A stretch of 45,236 nt of DNA, from assembly GCA_024687845.1 (NCBI GenBank), contig JAILEL010000041.1:1-45236 (forward strand). The letters are read 5' to 3'. Positions 6,741 to 16,077 of this stretch are shown one piece after another (position 1 is the first letter of the stretch; the number at the start of each line of letters is the position of its first letter). The notes below the pieces were generated by a model, which was given only the letters and a program-made list of their open reading frames with translations, was not told the origin of the DNA and ran no database searches. The stretch comes from Eubacterium sp. (GTDB lineage Bacteria > Bacillota_A > Clostridia > Lachnospirales > Lachnospiraceae). The translations under genes were made by a program, and so were the position numbers.

Positions 6741-9083
6741 TCACTCTACTATTTTTCTAAGTGCTTCAAGAATCTCTTCTACCTTCTCATTATCAAAGCT
6801 TCCGAAGGTTCTCATAGATCTGAGTGGCATATATTGTATCATGGCTTTTGTCATTTCATCCATTTCAGCTTCTGATTCCGGTCTTGAGAACTGTGTTGCA
6901 GCTCCTGCCTTAAAGAAGTTAGCAACAAACTCTCTTGTTTTTTCATATTCAAAAAGCTCGCCAATCTGAATATCTTTGTCTATTACTGGTGGAATCTGGA
7001 AGCTGCCTGTCAGACTTATCTCCTGCTCAAGTTCAATGTCTCTTGAGGATTTTCCTATCTCGATAATATATTTTCCATTAGCTGCATACCAGTCACCTAC
7101 CTGTGTGCTGTACCATGCGAAGCTTCTCTTATCCAGTTTGAAGCTGACTGTTTTGGTTTCCCCTGGTTCCAGTTCTACCTTTTCGAAGCCCTTCAGCTCA
7201 TGAACTGGTCTGTTTGTAGCTCCGGTAAGGTCGCTGATGTAGAGCTGAACTACTTCCTTGCCCTTCACATCACCAATATTAGTAACATCAACAGAAACAA
7301 CTGTTTCTGAATCTATATCAACAACAATATCATCTTTTGAAGCATCTTTCGTATCGACTCTCAGATTACTGTACTCAAAATCTGTATATGAAAGTCCATA
7401 TCCAAATGGGAACAGCACGTCCATTTGTTTGGTGTCGTAGTATCTGTATCCTACAAATACCCCCTCTGCATAGTTTACCTTATGATTTGCAACAGGGAAG
7501 TTCAGGAAGCTTGGATTGTCTTCCATTTTAACTGGAAATGTTTCAGCCAGCTTTCCTGATGGATTGACCTTTCCATAGAGCACATTCATAACAGCTTCTC
7601 CAACGCCTTCGCCACCAAGATATGCTTCAACTATCGCCGAAACATCCTCTACCCATGGCATTTCCACAGGTGAACCATTATGAAGTACTACGATAACAGG
7701 TTTCTCCAGTTCAAGAAGCCTGTAGATCAGTTCATTCTGACAATCAGGGAGTCTCATATGTTTTCTGTCATAGCCTTCAGACTCAAATACGTCAGGAAGT
7801 CCTGCAAATACTACTATCTTATCTGCCTCCTCAGCGATATCCATCGCCTCTTTGAAGCTGTCTTCATCCGTCAGATCTGCATCATATGGAAATCCCTTGG
7901 CATACGAAATGTTATCTGAATAGTTCTTCATCACTGAAACAGCTGATACAATATTATGAGCATTGATATGACTGCTTCCGCCTCCCTGGAATCTTGGTGT
8001 CTCAGCAAAGCCACCAATCAGCGCAATCTTCTCATCTTTATCAAGTGGAAGAACCGGGTTCTCAGTAATATTGTCGCCAATAATCTCACCATCATCTGTT
8101 ATCTCAGTAACACCATCAAGTATAATATCATTAGCAAGAAGTACGATACATTCTTCTTCAGCACGGACAGCCTTCTCATGATCTATATCTCTGTCAAAAA
8201 CCTCATCCTGCCTATGCTCTACATATTTTTCAACCCATTTGAGAATATTTTCTACAGCCTTATCAAGTGCCTCCTGAGACAGTTCTCCATTTTTTACTGC
8301 ATTTACAATAGACGCATCATTTACATGTCTGCTACCCGGCATTTCAAGATCAAGACCTGCAGCTATACCCTTTACCCGGTCTGAAACTGCTCCCCAGTCA
8401 GACATAACAACTCCATCATAGCCCCATTCATCACGAAGAATATCTGTAAGAAGCTTCTTGTTTTCAGTTGCATACTCACCATTTATTCTGTTATAAGAAG
8501 CCATCAGAGTCCATGGAGAGGCTTCCTTTACAGCCTTCTCAAAACCAGCCAGATATATTTCTCTGAAGGTTCTCTCGTCCATCTCAGCGGACGCATACAT
8601 TCTCTCAGTTTCCTGGGAATTTGCTGCAAAATGCTTTAGTGAGGTTCCAACATTCTGTGACTGAACTCCTTTGATGTAAGAAGCTGACATTTCTCCAGTC
8701 AGATAAGGATCTTCTGAAACATATTCAAAATTCCTTCCACAAAGCGGAGATCTTTTTATATTGATTGCCGGGCCAAGGATCGTTGAAACATCAACAGCCT
8801 GGCACTCCTTGCCAAGAGTTACTCCCATATTGTACATAAGCTCTTTGTCAAAGGAAGCGGCAGTTGCACATGCTGTTGGAAAACATACAGCATCTATTGA
8901 ATCATTGATATCTGTATTTTCATCTACATTCTCCTGCTTTCTAAGGCCGTGAGGACCATCGCTCATGAAAATCGACGGAATACCAACTCTTTCAATAGCC
9001 TCGGTTGTCCACGTATCATGCCCCGAAACAAGCAAAGCCTTTTCTTCAAGTGTCATCTCACCAATTATTTTTTGAATATCCAT
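6741..9083 (-). CDS. GH3 beta-glucosidase
   Basis: A 780-residue family 3 glycoside hydrolase that releases sugars from beta-linked glucosides or xylosides. The catalytic nucleophile is Asp229 in VVMSDWGA; the substrate-binding KHFAAN (150-155), GRNFEYVSEDP (116-126), a second alpha/beta domain and a fibronectin-III-like domain (about 560-690) follow in the usual order. There is an extra C-terminal helical segment (about 695-780), as is common in clostridial members. No signal peptide is present, so it acts on imported oligosaccharides. GGGAGG precedes the ATG. An acidic insert (about 320-350) sits in the second domain. Whether it prefers glucosides, xylosides or others is not decided by the sequence. 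Confidence 0.92.
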   Translation of the reverse strand: MDIQKIIGEMTLEEKALLVSGHDTWTTEAIERVGIPSIFMSDGPHGLRKQENVDENTDINDSIDAVCFPTACATAASFDKELMYNMGVTLGKECQAVDVSTILGPAINIKRSPLCGRNFEYVSEDPYLTGEMSASYIKGVQSQNVGTSLKHFAANSQETERMYASAEMDERTFREIYLAGFEKAVKEASPWTLMASYNRINGEYATENKKLLTDILRDEWGYDGVVMSDWGAVSDRVKGIAAGLDLEMPGSRHVNDASIVNAVKNGELSQEALDKAVENILKWVEKYVEHRQDEVFDRDIDHEKAVRAEEECIVLLANDIILDGVTEITDDGEIIGDNITENPVLPLDKDEKIALIGGFAETPRFQGGGSSHINAHNIVSAVSVMKNYSDNISYAKGFPYDADLTDEDSFKEAMDIAEEADKIVVFAGLPDVFESEGYDRKHMRLPDCQNELIYRLLELEKPVIVVLHNGSPVEMPWVEDVSAIVEAYLGGEGVGEAVMNVLYGKVNPSGKLAETFPVKMEDNPSFLNFPVANHKVNYAEGVFVGYRYYDTKQMDVLFPFGYGLSYTDFEYSNLRVDTKDASKDDIVVDIDSETVVSVDVTNIGDVKGKEVVQLYISDLTGATNRPVHELKGFEKVELEPGETKTVSFKLDKRSFAWYSTQVGDWYAANGKYIIEIGKSSRDIELEQEISLTGSFQIPPVIDKDIQIGELFEYEKTREFVANFFKAGAATQFSRPESEAEMDEMTKAMIQYMPLRSMRTFGSFDNEKVEEILEALRKIVE

Positions 9084-9117
9084 ATATAACCTCCCATATT
9101 TTTGTTACCCTCAAGTT

Positions 9118-9136
9118 TTACTATTTACAGTTAACT
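9118..9136 (+). repeat. Diverged solo end of the dispersed hairpin element
   Basis: TTACTATTTACAGTTAACT followed by AAACA matches the element terminus TTACTATTCACGGTTGACT with three changes. It lies in the gap upstream of the GH3 gene, 35 bases before its ATG. Confidence 0.5.
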
Positions 9137-9164
9137 AAACATTATCCCTGGTTTTTCAATTAAG

Positions 9165-9211
9165 AAAAGCTCTGTATCTCTGCTTAACCATTCACAGAGT
9201 CACAGAGCTTT
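9165..9211 (-). terminator. Terminator of the GGDEF-EAL gene
   Basis: On the minus strand AAGCTCTGT (9210-9202) pairs with ACAGAGCTT (9175-9167, allowing one mismatch at the top), with an inner CTCTG/CAGAG pair, followed by TTTTCTTAATT. It starts about 26 bases after the stop codon. Confidence 0.7.
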
Positions 9212-9236
9212 GATTAACTATTTCAATAGCAATACT

Positions 9237-10934
9237 TTAAACAGAATACTTTCTGTCTCCCTTCAGAATCTTCTCGAATTCCTCTTTAGGCATAGGTTTA
9301 TTGAAGAGATACCCCTGTGCCATATTACATTTAACTGTTCTCAGGAAATTAGCTTCCTCTACAGTTTCAACACCTTCAGCAATTATATCCATATCAAGTT
9401 CATTTATAAGATTTACTATGTTCTTGATAACCAGCATATCATTGTCACTAGCTTCTTTGTTGCCTGTGTCAATAGACTTGATAAAAGACTGATCCAGTTT
9501 AATAACATCGACCTTCATGTTCTTCAGAAGACTGAGTGATGAATAACCTGTTCCAAAATCATCAATAGAAACATAAACTCCATTTGTTTCCATCGAATCA
9601 ATGAAGAATCTGAATCTATCCTCTGACTCATAGCACGCAGACTCAGTAAGCTCTATCTCAATGTACTTTGGATCAATATTATATCTATTTATTATTGAAA
9701 TAATCCTTGTTGCAAAATCATCATTCTTAAGATGATATTTTGAAAAATTAACGGATATCTTAACAGGCTCGATTCCTGCATCCATCCATTCACGGATATT
9801 CCTGCAGACGGAGTCCATAACATAGAAATCCAGCTCACATATTCTTCCATCCTGCTCGAGAGCCGGTATGAATTCCATAGGTGGAATAACTCTTCCGTCC
9901 CTTATCCATCGTACCAGTGCTTCTGCGCCACATAGCTGATTATCCTTAAAGCTGACCTTCGGCTGGTAATAAACTACAAACTGATTATTTGCAAGAGCAA
10001 AATCAAACATATAGATAGTCTTCTTTAGAGATATCTCTCTTTCGAGCATGTCCGAACTGAACCAGATAACGTCATCAGCCCCCTCTTTTCTCGCAATATT
10101 CAGGGCCGTACCTGTGTTGTTCATAACATCGCCCATATGAGCACCGTCTTCAATATCATAAAGTCCGATTCTGAAATAGATATTCACCTTCTTAATCTCA
10201 CCATCGACCTTAATGTCAAATACCATCGGAGTGATCATACTGAGAAATGCCTCAATCTTGTTCTTCCTAACAAGAAAAACAAAGTTATCTCCACCGAGTC
10301 TGGCAATGATTTCATCCTTATCCATGAAATCATATATTTTGGAAACCATTTCTCTTAATATGTAGTCGCCCTGACTAAAGCCTATGTCTTTATTTATCAG
10401 CTTCAGTCCCTTGACATTCATGAAGCCGCCAACATATCCGCTGAGATTACCCATGGCATCGCATCTGTTTCCCATCATCATGAAGCCATTGATGTTTGAT
10501 GCACCGGTCAGACTGTCTGTTATATATACTCTTCTCATCATGTTATAAAGACGAGCTCTTCCACAGATCATATAAAGACTATTACTTAAAAATCGAATGT
10601 CATCTTTCTGTTCTAAAGAGAATTTCTGGCCTTTAAGCGAATACACTTTAATAGTGATATGGCCATTTTCGCCAGTTACATAGTTGGTAACACATTCATC
10701 TTTACCAACTCCGTCATCCCCTTCGTAAAGAACCGTGGAAAAATGCATCCCCTCCCGGTCATACATCGAAGCTGGAAATTCATTAATGAATTCAAGTCTG
10801 CCAATCTCCAGCTCCTTAGCAATAGGAGGAATATTATTTCTAATCTCATCCATTACAGCAAAGGTAGATTCAAATTCCCTGTTAAGAGCATTTATTAATT
10901 TTTTGTAACCTTTGGATACGAACCTCTCTCCCAT
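9237..10934 (-). CDS. Cyclic-di-GMP phosphodiesterase with degenerate GGDEF and intact EAL domain
   Basis: A 565-residue cytoplasmic protein. The N-terminal 130 residues resemble a GAF-like sensor, followed by a GGDEF domain (about 140-300) and an EAL domain (about 305-560). The cyclase signature reads GGDNF (214-218) instead of GGDEF, so cyclase activity is doubtful. The EAL domain keeps the catalytic set: AEAL, the Asn of SVNFS, ELTES, DDFGTGYSS, the Lys of VIKLDQSF, AEGVET and AQGYLF. It should therefore hydrolyse c-di-GMP, with the decayed GGDEF perhaps binding GTP as a control site. The start at 10934 is an ATG preceded by AAAGGGTG; an upstream TTG in frame is less likely. It is a single gene with its own terminator. 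Confidence 0.88.
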   Translation of the reverse strand: MGERFVSKGYKKLINALNREFESTFAVMDEIRNNIPPIAKELEIGRLEFINEFPASMYDREGMHFSTVLYEGDDGVGKDECVTNYVTGENGHITIKVYSLKGQKFSLEQKDDIRFLSNSLYMICGRARLYNMMRRVYITDSLTGASNINGFMMMGNRCDAMGNLSGYVGGFMNVKGLKLINKDIGFSQGDYILREMVSKIYDFMDKDEIIARLGGDNFVFLVRKNKIEAFLSMITPMVFDIKVDGEIKKVNIYFRIGLYDIEDGAHMGDVMNNTGTALNIARKEGADDVIWFSSDMLEREISLKKTIYMFDFALANNQFVVYYQPKVSFKDNQLCGAEALVRWIRDGRVIPPMEFIPALEQDGRICELDFYVMDSVCRNIREWMDAGIEPVKISVNFSKYHLKNDDFATRIISIINRYNIDPKYIEIELTESACYESEDRFRFFIDSMETNGVYVSIDDFGTGYSSLSLLKNMKVDVIKLDQSFIKSIDTGNKEASDNDMLVIKNIVNLINELDMDIIAEGVETVEEANFLRTVKCNMAQGYLFNKPMPKEEFEKILKGDRKYSV

Positions 10935-11072
10935 TTTAGCACACCCTTTCAACCAGCCATTCAGCCTTCTCCATCATCCGCCACATAGAAAATACGTTCT
11001 CAAAAAACTAATTACCCTATTTTATCACAAAACCAGCCTTTTTCATACTAAAAATCTTTCTTAAATTCAGAG

Positions 11073-12263
11073 TTAATCTTCAGATTTTTCTTCTTCAGCA
11101 TCCTTGGAATATAATACCTTTAGCAATAATGGTGTAAGGATTGAGCTTACGATAATAAGGAGAATCACAGAAGTAAAATATTTACTATCCAGAAGCCCAG
11201 CCTCGAGACCTTTATTCGATACAATAAGAGCCACCTCTCCTCTTGTCATCATTCCGACACCAATCTTAAGGCTGTCCTTTGCCTTGAAGCCACAGGCCTT
11301 AGATATCAGGCCGCATCCAATTATCTTAGTTATAAGACCAACCAGAACAAAGCATAATGAGAACAAAAGGATTGTTGTATCAAGACTCTTGATATCTGTC
11401 TGAAGACCTATGCATACGAAGAATACAGGTCCAAATATCATATATGAGTTAACATCCATTTTCCTGTCGATATAGGCTGAATCATCTAATGAACTAAGGA
11501 TTACACCGGCAACATATGCACCAGTGATATCAGCTATTCCGAAATATTTATCTGCTACATAAGATAGCGCAAGAGCAAGAGCAAGTCCAATAATCGGAAT
11601 TCTCTGAGTATGAGGATATCTCTTATCCAACCATTTAAATATCTTATAAATAATAATACCAACTACAAAAGACAGTATGAAAAATGCAATCGTTCTGAGA
11701 ATTACATCTGTAATCTTGCTGCTTGGATCACGGAAGCTGAGCACCACAGTCAGTACCAGAATACCTATAACATCATCGATAATGGCAGCGCTTAGAATAG
11801 TCGTTCCCGTTTCATCAGATATTTTACCAAGCTCCTTAAGTGCCTGAACAGTAATACTTACTGAAGTTGCTGTCAGTATCGTACCAACAAAAAGAGCCTT
11901 CAGAAATTCATCTGTTCCAGGACCTGCAAATCCATAAAAACACATATAAAGAATCGTACCACCAATAAGTGGAACAAATACACCTGCGCACGCTATCAGT
12001 GTAGCCTTTACTCCAGTCTTCTTCAGCTGTCCGATATTAGTCTCAAGTCCGGCACTGAACATCAAAAGAACAACACCTATTTCGGCCATAGCAGACAGAA
12101 AATCTGATGCCTGAACCCATTTTAATAAACTGGGGCCAAGAATCAGTCCCGCAATAATCTCTCCTACAACTTGCGGAGCCTTCAGACGCCTTGCCACAAG
12201 GCCGAAAAACTTGGCAACTAAAATAATAATAGCAATATCCCGTAAGACCACGAGCTTTTCCAT
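11073..12263 (-). CDS. CPA2 family cation/proton antiporter
   Basis: A 396-residue membrane protein with about 12 membrane segments. The N-terminal KAPQVVGEIIAGLILGP (28-44), MFSAGLET (68-75) and the ion-binding aspartate pair IIDD (161-164) identify a monovalent cation:proton antiporter of the CPA2 family. There is no RCK/TrkA-N regulatory domain after the membrane part; it ends in a short acidic tail. The paired Asp suggests electrogenic Na+/H+ exchange rather than K+ efflux, but this is inference. It is the last gene of a tight operon, 16 bases after the CAP-domain gene, with a GAAGGTG site before the ATG. Confidence 0.9.
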   Translation of the reverse strand: MEKLVVLRDIAIIILVAKFFGLVARRLKAPQVVGEIIAGLILGPSLLKWVQASDFLSAMAEIGVVLLMFSAGLETNIGQLKKTGVKATLIACAGVFVPLIGGTILYMCFYGFAGPGTDEFLKALFVGTILTATSVSITVQALKELGKISDETGTTILSAAIIDDVIGILVLTVVLSFRDPSSKITDVILRTIAFFILSFVVGIIIYKIFKWLDKRYPHTQRIPIIGLALALALSYVADKYFGIADITGAYVAGVILSSLDDSAYIDRKMDVNSYMIFGPVFFVCIGLQTDIKSLDTTILLFSLCFVLVGLITKIIGCGLISKACGFKAKDSLKIGVGMMTRGEVALIVSNKGLEAGLLDSKYFTSVILLIIVSSILTPLLLKVLYSKDAEEEKSED

Positions 12264-12279
12264 TGTTTACACCTTCTTT

Positions 12280-14409
12280 TTATTTAGTAATCTTTGATTT
12301 TTTAGGCGCATTTGCCTTTTTAATCAATTTTGTATATTTAGCAAGCTTTGATTTTGGTACCTTAATTGTTGCTGTCTTATAAATATTTTTAAAGGAATTA
12401 GCACCAATCTTCTTTATCTTTGTAGTACTAATCTTTATAGTCTTTAATTTAGTGCAGCCGTAAAATGCTTTTGTTCCAATTGTTGTAACATTGGTTCCAA
12501 TCACAACTTTGGTAATATTTTTACATCCCTTAAAGCACTCTTTTCCAACGCTTGTTACTTTATAGTATTTTCCTGCAATCTTTATTTTAGCAGGTATTGT
12601 TGCTGTTTTACATTTTTTATTGTATGGAGCAATATATTCAACCTCTCCACTCTTAATCACGCCATTTTTCTTTACTATCTTAGTTACTCGATATTTGCCA
12701 CTTGTCTTTTTATCAGCAACCAGCATATTTTTCTTTATAGTCTTCACAGTATCTGTAATCTGATACTGAGTTCCGTTCTGATCTGTAATCTTTTTTCCAT
12801 CCTCGGAAATCGTACTGCCATCAGACGTCTTATTATTCTTAATTGAAAAGCTAATAGTTCTTACATCGCAGTAGTTTCCGATTCCCCAAACTGTTATTTT
12901 AGCCTTTCCAACATTTATATTATTTTCGTAGTTAACTCCAAAGTCCTTATTCTCGGTAAGAGTTTTTCCATTTAGCTTTACAGTTACCTTCGGCTCTATA
13001 TCATAACCGGTATAATAATAACTGTCTTCTGGAATTTGTATACTTGCTTTATCTATTGAAATTGCCTCCACCTCAATCTTTGAGTCAGCAGTGAAGGTTA
13101 CATTTTTACCAGGTTTCGAGGTCAGCTTTATTACAGTACTACCCACTTTTAATCCCGTTGCTTTCCAATCATCTGATAATTTGACAATGTCGGGATTTTC
13201 AACAGTTGCAATAGTTGGAAGATAAAACTCTTCTTCCGGATAAATATATGAAACAAGCTTCAGCGTAAGATCAAGCTGTTTTGTCTCATTTATCGAAATA
13301 TTGTAGTTTCCATGACTCAGTTCATAATTTGAGCAACTATCCTTAGATACTGTAATAGAATATCTCTGTGCCTTATCTGAATAACTTACCGGTGTCAGAT
13401 TATTAGATTCAAATGAACTCTTATATCCAAATTCCTGAACCCAGTATTTATTTCCAAATGCTTCAAAGCATGCAATACCGATAGCATTGAATGAACTACT
13501 CAGCATATTTCTTCTATGTCCCTGTCCGGAATAATTTTTATCATCTTCCTTCCATATAAGAAAACCATCTTCCATTGATAATCTGGTTCCACACATTATA
13601 TTTTCACCATAGGCTGAATATCCATCTGGAAAAGCGGTAAGATACTTATATCCTGTTGGTCTGTAATGGTCAAAATAAAATGCAATCTCTTTTGCTCTAA
13701 GTATTGCAACCTTTTCCAATTCATAATCATAAGTAAGATCATTCAGATTGCTGCATACAGTTTTTGTAGAATTGTCTGCATTCCAGTACCAGGCTTCACT
13801 ACCCTTACGGAAGGAATTGACCTTGGCAAGCATACTTCTTGCTTCTTCTGCATTAACAGAGCCTAAAACCTGAATATCGAAATCTTTATTTTCCTTTTCA
13901 TATCCAAGAGTCTTACATACCCAGGAATATATCTCATCTTTCGTCTGATAGCCGGTGGTAGAGCCAATAACCTTTCCATTCTCATCGATATAAATAACGA
14001 ATGGTAATGTTCCTCCATTAATCCCCGAAAGTTTTTTAGCCAGTGAAAAATTATTACCATAGCAGAATTTAATCTTAGATGAATAGTTCTTTGAAAAATC
14101 AGTAACTGTACTTATGTCATTTCCATCTACGTCGCCATAATAAAACGCAATATTTTTATCATCTATAAAATCACTTTCAGTTATATTCTTCAGAGTTCCC
14201 TGTGTATTCATACAGGTCGGACGACCAAATACGAAAATATTCAACTTTGTAGAAGATGGTGATTCAGGAGTCACTATCGTACCATCTATGGCAGTCATAG
14301 TGCTAACATCGCCTTCTGCAAAAGTATTGATTGCATTTCCCATGATTATAAATATAATCAGAATAAATGCAACTAGAAAATATTTTTTTCGAGAAATCAA
14401 TTCACTCAT
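12280..14409 (-). CDS. Secreted thioredoxin-like / CAP-domain / LRR_5 protein
   Basis: A 709-residue exported protein. A signal peptide or anchor (about 8-31) precedes a thioredoxin-like domain (about 52-170), recognisable by FVFGRPTC, the cis-proline loop GGTLPFVIYID and GYQTKDEIYSWV. Only Cys66 remains where CxxC would be. A CAP (SCP/PR-1) domain follows (about 188-330) with HYRP, GEN and GHRRNML. Then come bacterial Ig-like segments (about 340-530) and a basic C-terminal region with two or three BspA-type leucine-rich repeats (about 600-690: CFKGCKNITKVVIG, AFYGCTKLKTIKIS). It probably acts on the cell surface, with unknown target. GGGAGG precedes the ATG, four bases after the rlmD stop. 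Confidence 0.82.
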   Translation of the reverse strand: MSELISRKKYFLVAFILIIFIIMGNAINTFAEGDVSTMTAIDGTIVTPESPSSTKLNIFVFGRPTCMNTQGTLKNITESDFIDDKNIAFYYGDVDGNDISTVTDFSKNYSSKIKFCYGNNFSLAKKLSGINGGTLPFVIYIDENGKVIGSTTGYQTKDEIYSWVCKTLGYEKENKDFDIQVLGSVNAEEARSMLAKVNSFRKGSEAWYWNADNSTKTVCSNLNDLTYDYELEKVAILRAKEIAFYFDHYRPTGYKYLTAFPDGYSAYGENIMCGTRLSMEDGFLIWKEDDKNYSGQGHRRNMLSSSFNAIGIACFEAFGNKYWVQEFGYKSSFESNNLTPVSYSDKAQRYSITVSKDSCSNYELSHGNYNISINETKQLDLTLKLVSYIYPEEEFYLPTIATVENPDIVKLSDDWKATGLKVGSTVIKLTSKPGKNVTFTADSKIEVEAISIDKASIQIPEDSYYYTGYDIEPKVTVKLNGKTLTENKDFGVNYENNINVGKAKITVWGIGNYCDVRTISFSIKNNKTSDGSTISEDGKKITDQNGTQYQITDTVKTIKKNMLVADKKTSGKYRVTKIVKKNGVIKSGEVEYIAPYNKKCKTATIPAKIKIAGKYYKVTSVGKECFKGCKNITKVVIGTNVTTIGTKAFYGCTKLKTIKISTTKIKKIGANSFKNIYKTATIKVPKSKLAKYTKLIKKANAPKKSKITK

Positions 14410-14413
14410 TTTA

Positions 14414-15931
14414 CTACCTCCCTGTTATTTTACTCAGCTGAACAACTGTTTCTACATGAAAACTTCGACAAAATTGATCATAAATAGATATTTTGTCAAG
14501 CTTATATCCATCGGTCAAGAGGATTTTAAGATCTCTTGCCAGTGTTGCCGGATTGCAGGATACATACACAAGTCTTTTAGGCGACATTTTAATCAGTGTT
14601 TCGAGTAGTTTGCCATCGCAGCCTTTTCTTGGCGGATCCACTACTACAACGTCCGCTATATACTTATCTTTACTCTCATACAGTTCTGGTACTACCGTCT
14701 CCGCCTGTCCGGTAAAGAATTCAGTATTATCAATATTATTAAATGCAACGTTCTGTCTTGCATTTTCTATAGCCTGAGGAACGATTTCAACTCCGTAAAC
14801 CTTCTTCGCCTTCTGGGCGAGGAAAAGCGAAATAGTACCTATTCCAGAGTACATATCCCATACTGTTTCTTCGCCTGTAAGTCCAGCATACTCCAAGGCT
14901 TTAGAATATAGCTTTTCTGTCTGTACAGGATTTACCTGATAGAAGGACTGAGCCGAGATTTTAAATCCTATATCTCCTATATAATCAGTAATATAATCCT
15001 GTCCAAATAAGGTAAATGTATCATCACCAAGAATTTTATTGGTGTTTTCACAGTTGATATTTATTACCACTGATCCAAGGCTGTAATCTATATCATTAAT
15101 TAAGTTACTTTTTTCTTCCTGATGTACACCTGCCCGAGATGTCTTATAGGCATTTATCGCCTCCTTCATAGCCTCCACGAATTCCTGTGAATGGGGAAGC
15201 TTCTTCCCATTAAGAACCAGGCAGACCATAACTTCCCCGGTTCTGAACCCGACACGTGTAATAAGATGACGAAGCAGTCCTTTTCCTGATTTCTCATCAT
15301 AAACACTTATTATATATTTATCTGCCCATTCTTTAAATGCTTTTATTATGTATTGATTGATCTCATGACCATTCATGCAGTCATTTATTGGAATTATCGA
15401 ATGTGTTCTTCCTGCATAGAAGCCAACATTTACTTTTCCTTCCTTATCCAGTCCAACCGGAAACTGCATTTTATTTCTATATCTCTTAACCTGAAGCGAA
15501 TCACCGGATAATCCCCTATATTTCATATCTGAATTATCGGACGCTTCAGATACGCCAGAAGTATCTGTCATTCCATAGACACCTTCTAAATAGTCTTCCG
15601 GATTCTCTATTCCACCAAGTCTGCCAAGGCAGCTAAGGACTCTGTTTTTCTTAAGTTCAAGCTCTGCATAGTAGCTGAGATGCTGCAAGGTACATCCACC
15701 GCACTGTCTTGCAACCGGACAGGCAGGCTCTACCCTGTCCTTAGATGGACTGATCAGAGTTTCTATTCGTCCATAGGCATAGGTTTTTTTGACTTTGATT
15801 ATCTTGATCCTTGCCTCGTCCCCCACAGCACTGTCCTTCACAAAAACAGCCATTCCATCAATATGTCCAATTCCTGCGCCATCCTCAGTCATATCGGAAA
15901 TTTTTATATCATATATCTCATTTTTTTCCAT
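14414..15931 (-). CDS. rlmD: 23S rRNA (uracil-5-)-methyltransferase, RlmD/RlmCD family
   Basis: A 505-residue SAM-dependent enzyme that methylates a uridine of 23S rRNA. An N-terminal TRAM domain (about 3-60) is followed by the iron-sulfur cysteines Cys71, Cys77 and Cys80 (CPVARQCGGC) with a fourth Cys in IPINDCMNG. The Rossmann part carries WDMYSGIGTISLF, and the catalytic segments are DPPRKGCD and VSCNPATLARDL. An acidic insert of about 30 residues near 105-140 (YGMTDTSGVSEASDNSD) is longer than in typical homologues. It heads the operon with the CAP protein and antiporter. The ribosome site before the ATG is weak (GTGAGT). Firmicute enzymes can act on one or two sites, so RlmD versus RlmCD is open. 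Confidence 0.9.
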   Translation of the reverse strand: MEKNEIYDIKISDMTEDGAGIGHIDGMAVFVKDSAVGDEARIKIIKVKKTYAYGRIETLISPSKDRVEPACPVARQCGGCTLQHLSYYAELELKKNRVLSCLGRLGGIENPEDYLEGVYGMTDTSGVSEASDNSDMKYRGLSGDSLQVKRYRNKMQFPVGLDKEGKVNVGFYAGRTHSIIPINDCMNGHEINQYIIKAFKEWADKYIISVYDEKSGKGLLRHLITRVGFRTGEVMVCLVLNGKKLPHSQEFVEAMKEAINAYKTSRAGVHQEEKSNLINDIDYSLGSVVININCENTNKILGDDTFTLFGQDYITDYIGDIGFKISAQSFYQVNPVQTEKLYSKALEYAGLTGEETVWDMYSGIGTISLFLAQKAKKVYGVEIVPQAIENARQNVAFNNIDNTEFFTGQAETVVPELYESKDKYIADVVVVDPPRKGCDGKLLETLIKMSPKRLVYVSCNPATLARDLKILLTDGYKLDKISIYDQFCRSFHVETVVQLSKITGR

Positions 15932-16015
15932 AATAAATACTCACTTTTAGTCAATCATTATTTTCAATCGATATATTAAGCAACGTTATTATAACCTCTA
16001 CTATGCAGCTCCACA

Positions 16016-16059
16016 AGGAATAAGGCAATGATTCCTTCCGGAATCATTGCCTTATTCCT
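16016..16059. other. Perfect 20-bp inverted repeat between rlmD and the CarD gene
   Basis: The arms 16016-16035 and 16040-16059 are perfectly complementary over 20 bp with a four-base TTCC loop. It begins 18 bases after the CarD gene stop on the minus strand. No U-run follows on either strand, so it is not a textbook rho-independent terminator, but it may still stop or protect the transcript end. Confidence 0.75.
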
Positions 16060-16077
16060 CATAGATAACTGATCAAA

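Noticed and set aside
9084..9236. Promoter boxes for the GH3 gene
   Set aside because: Several partial -35/-10 matches exist but none has both good boxes and correct spacing.
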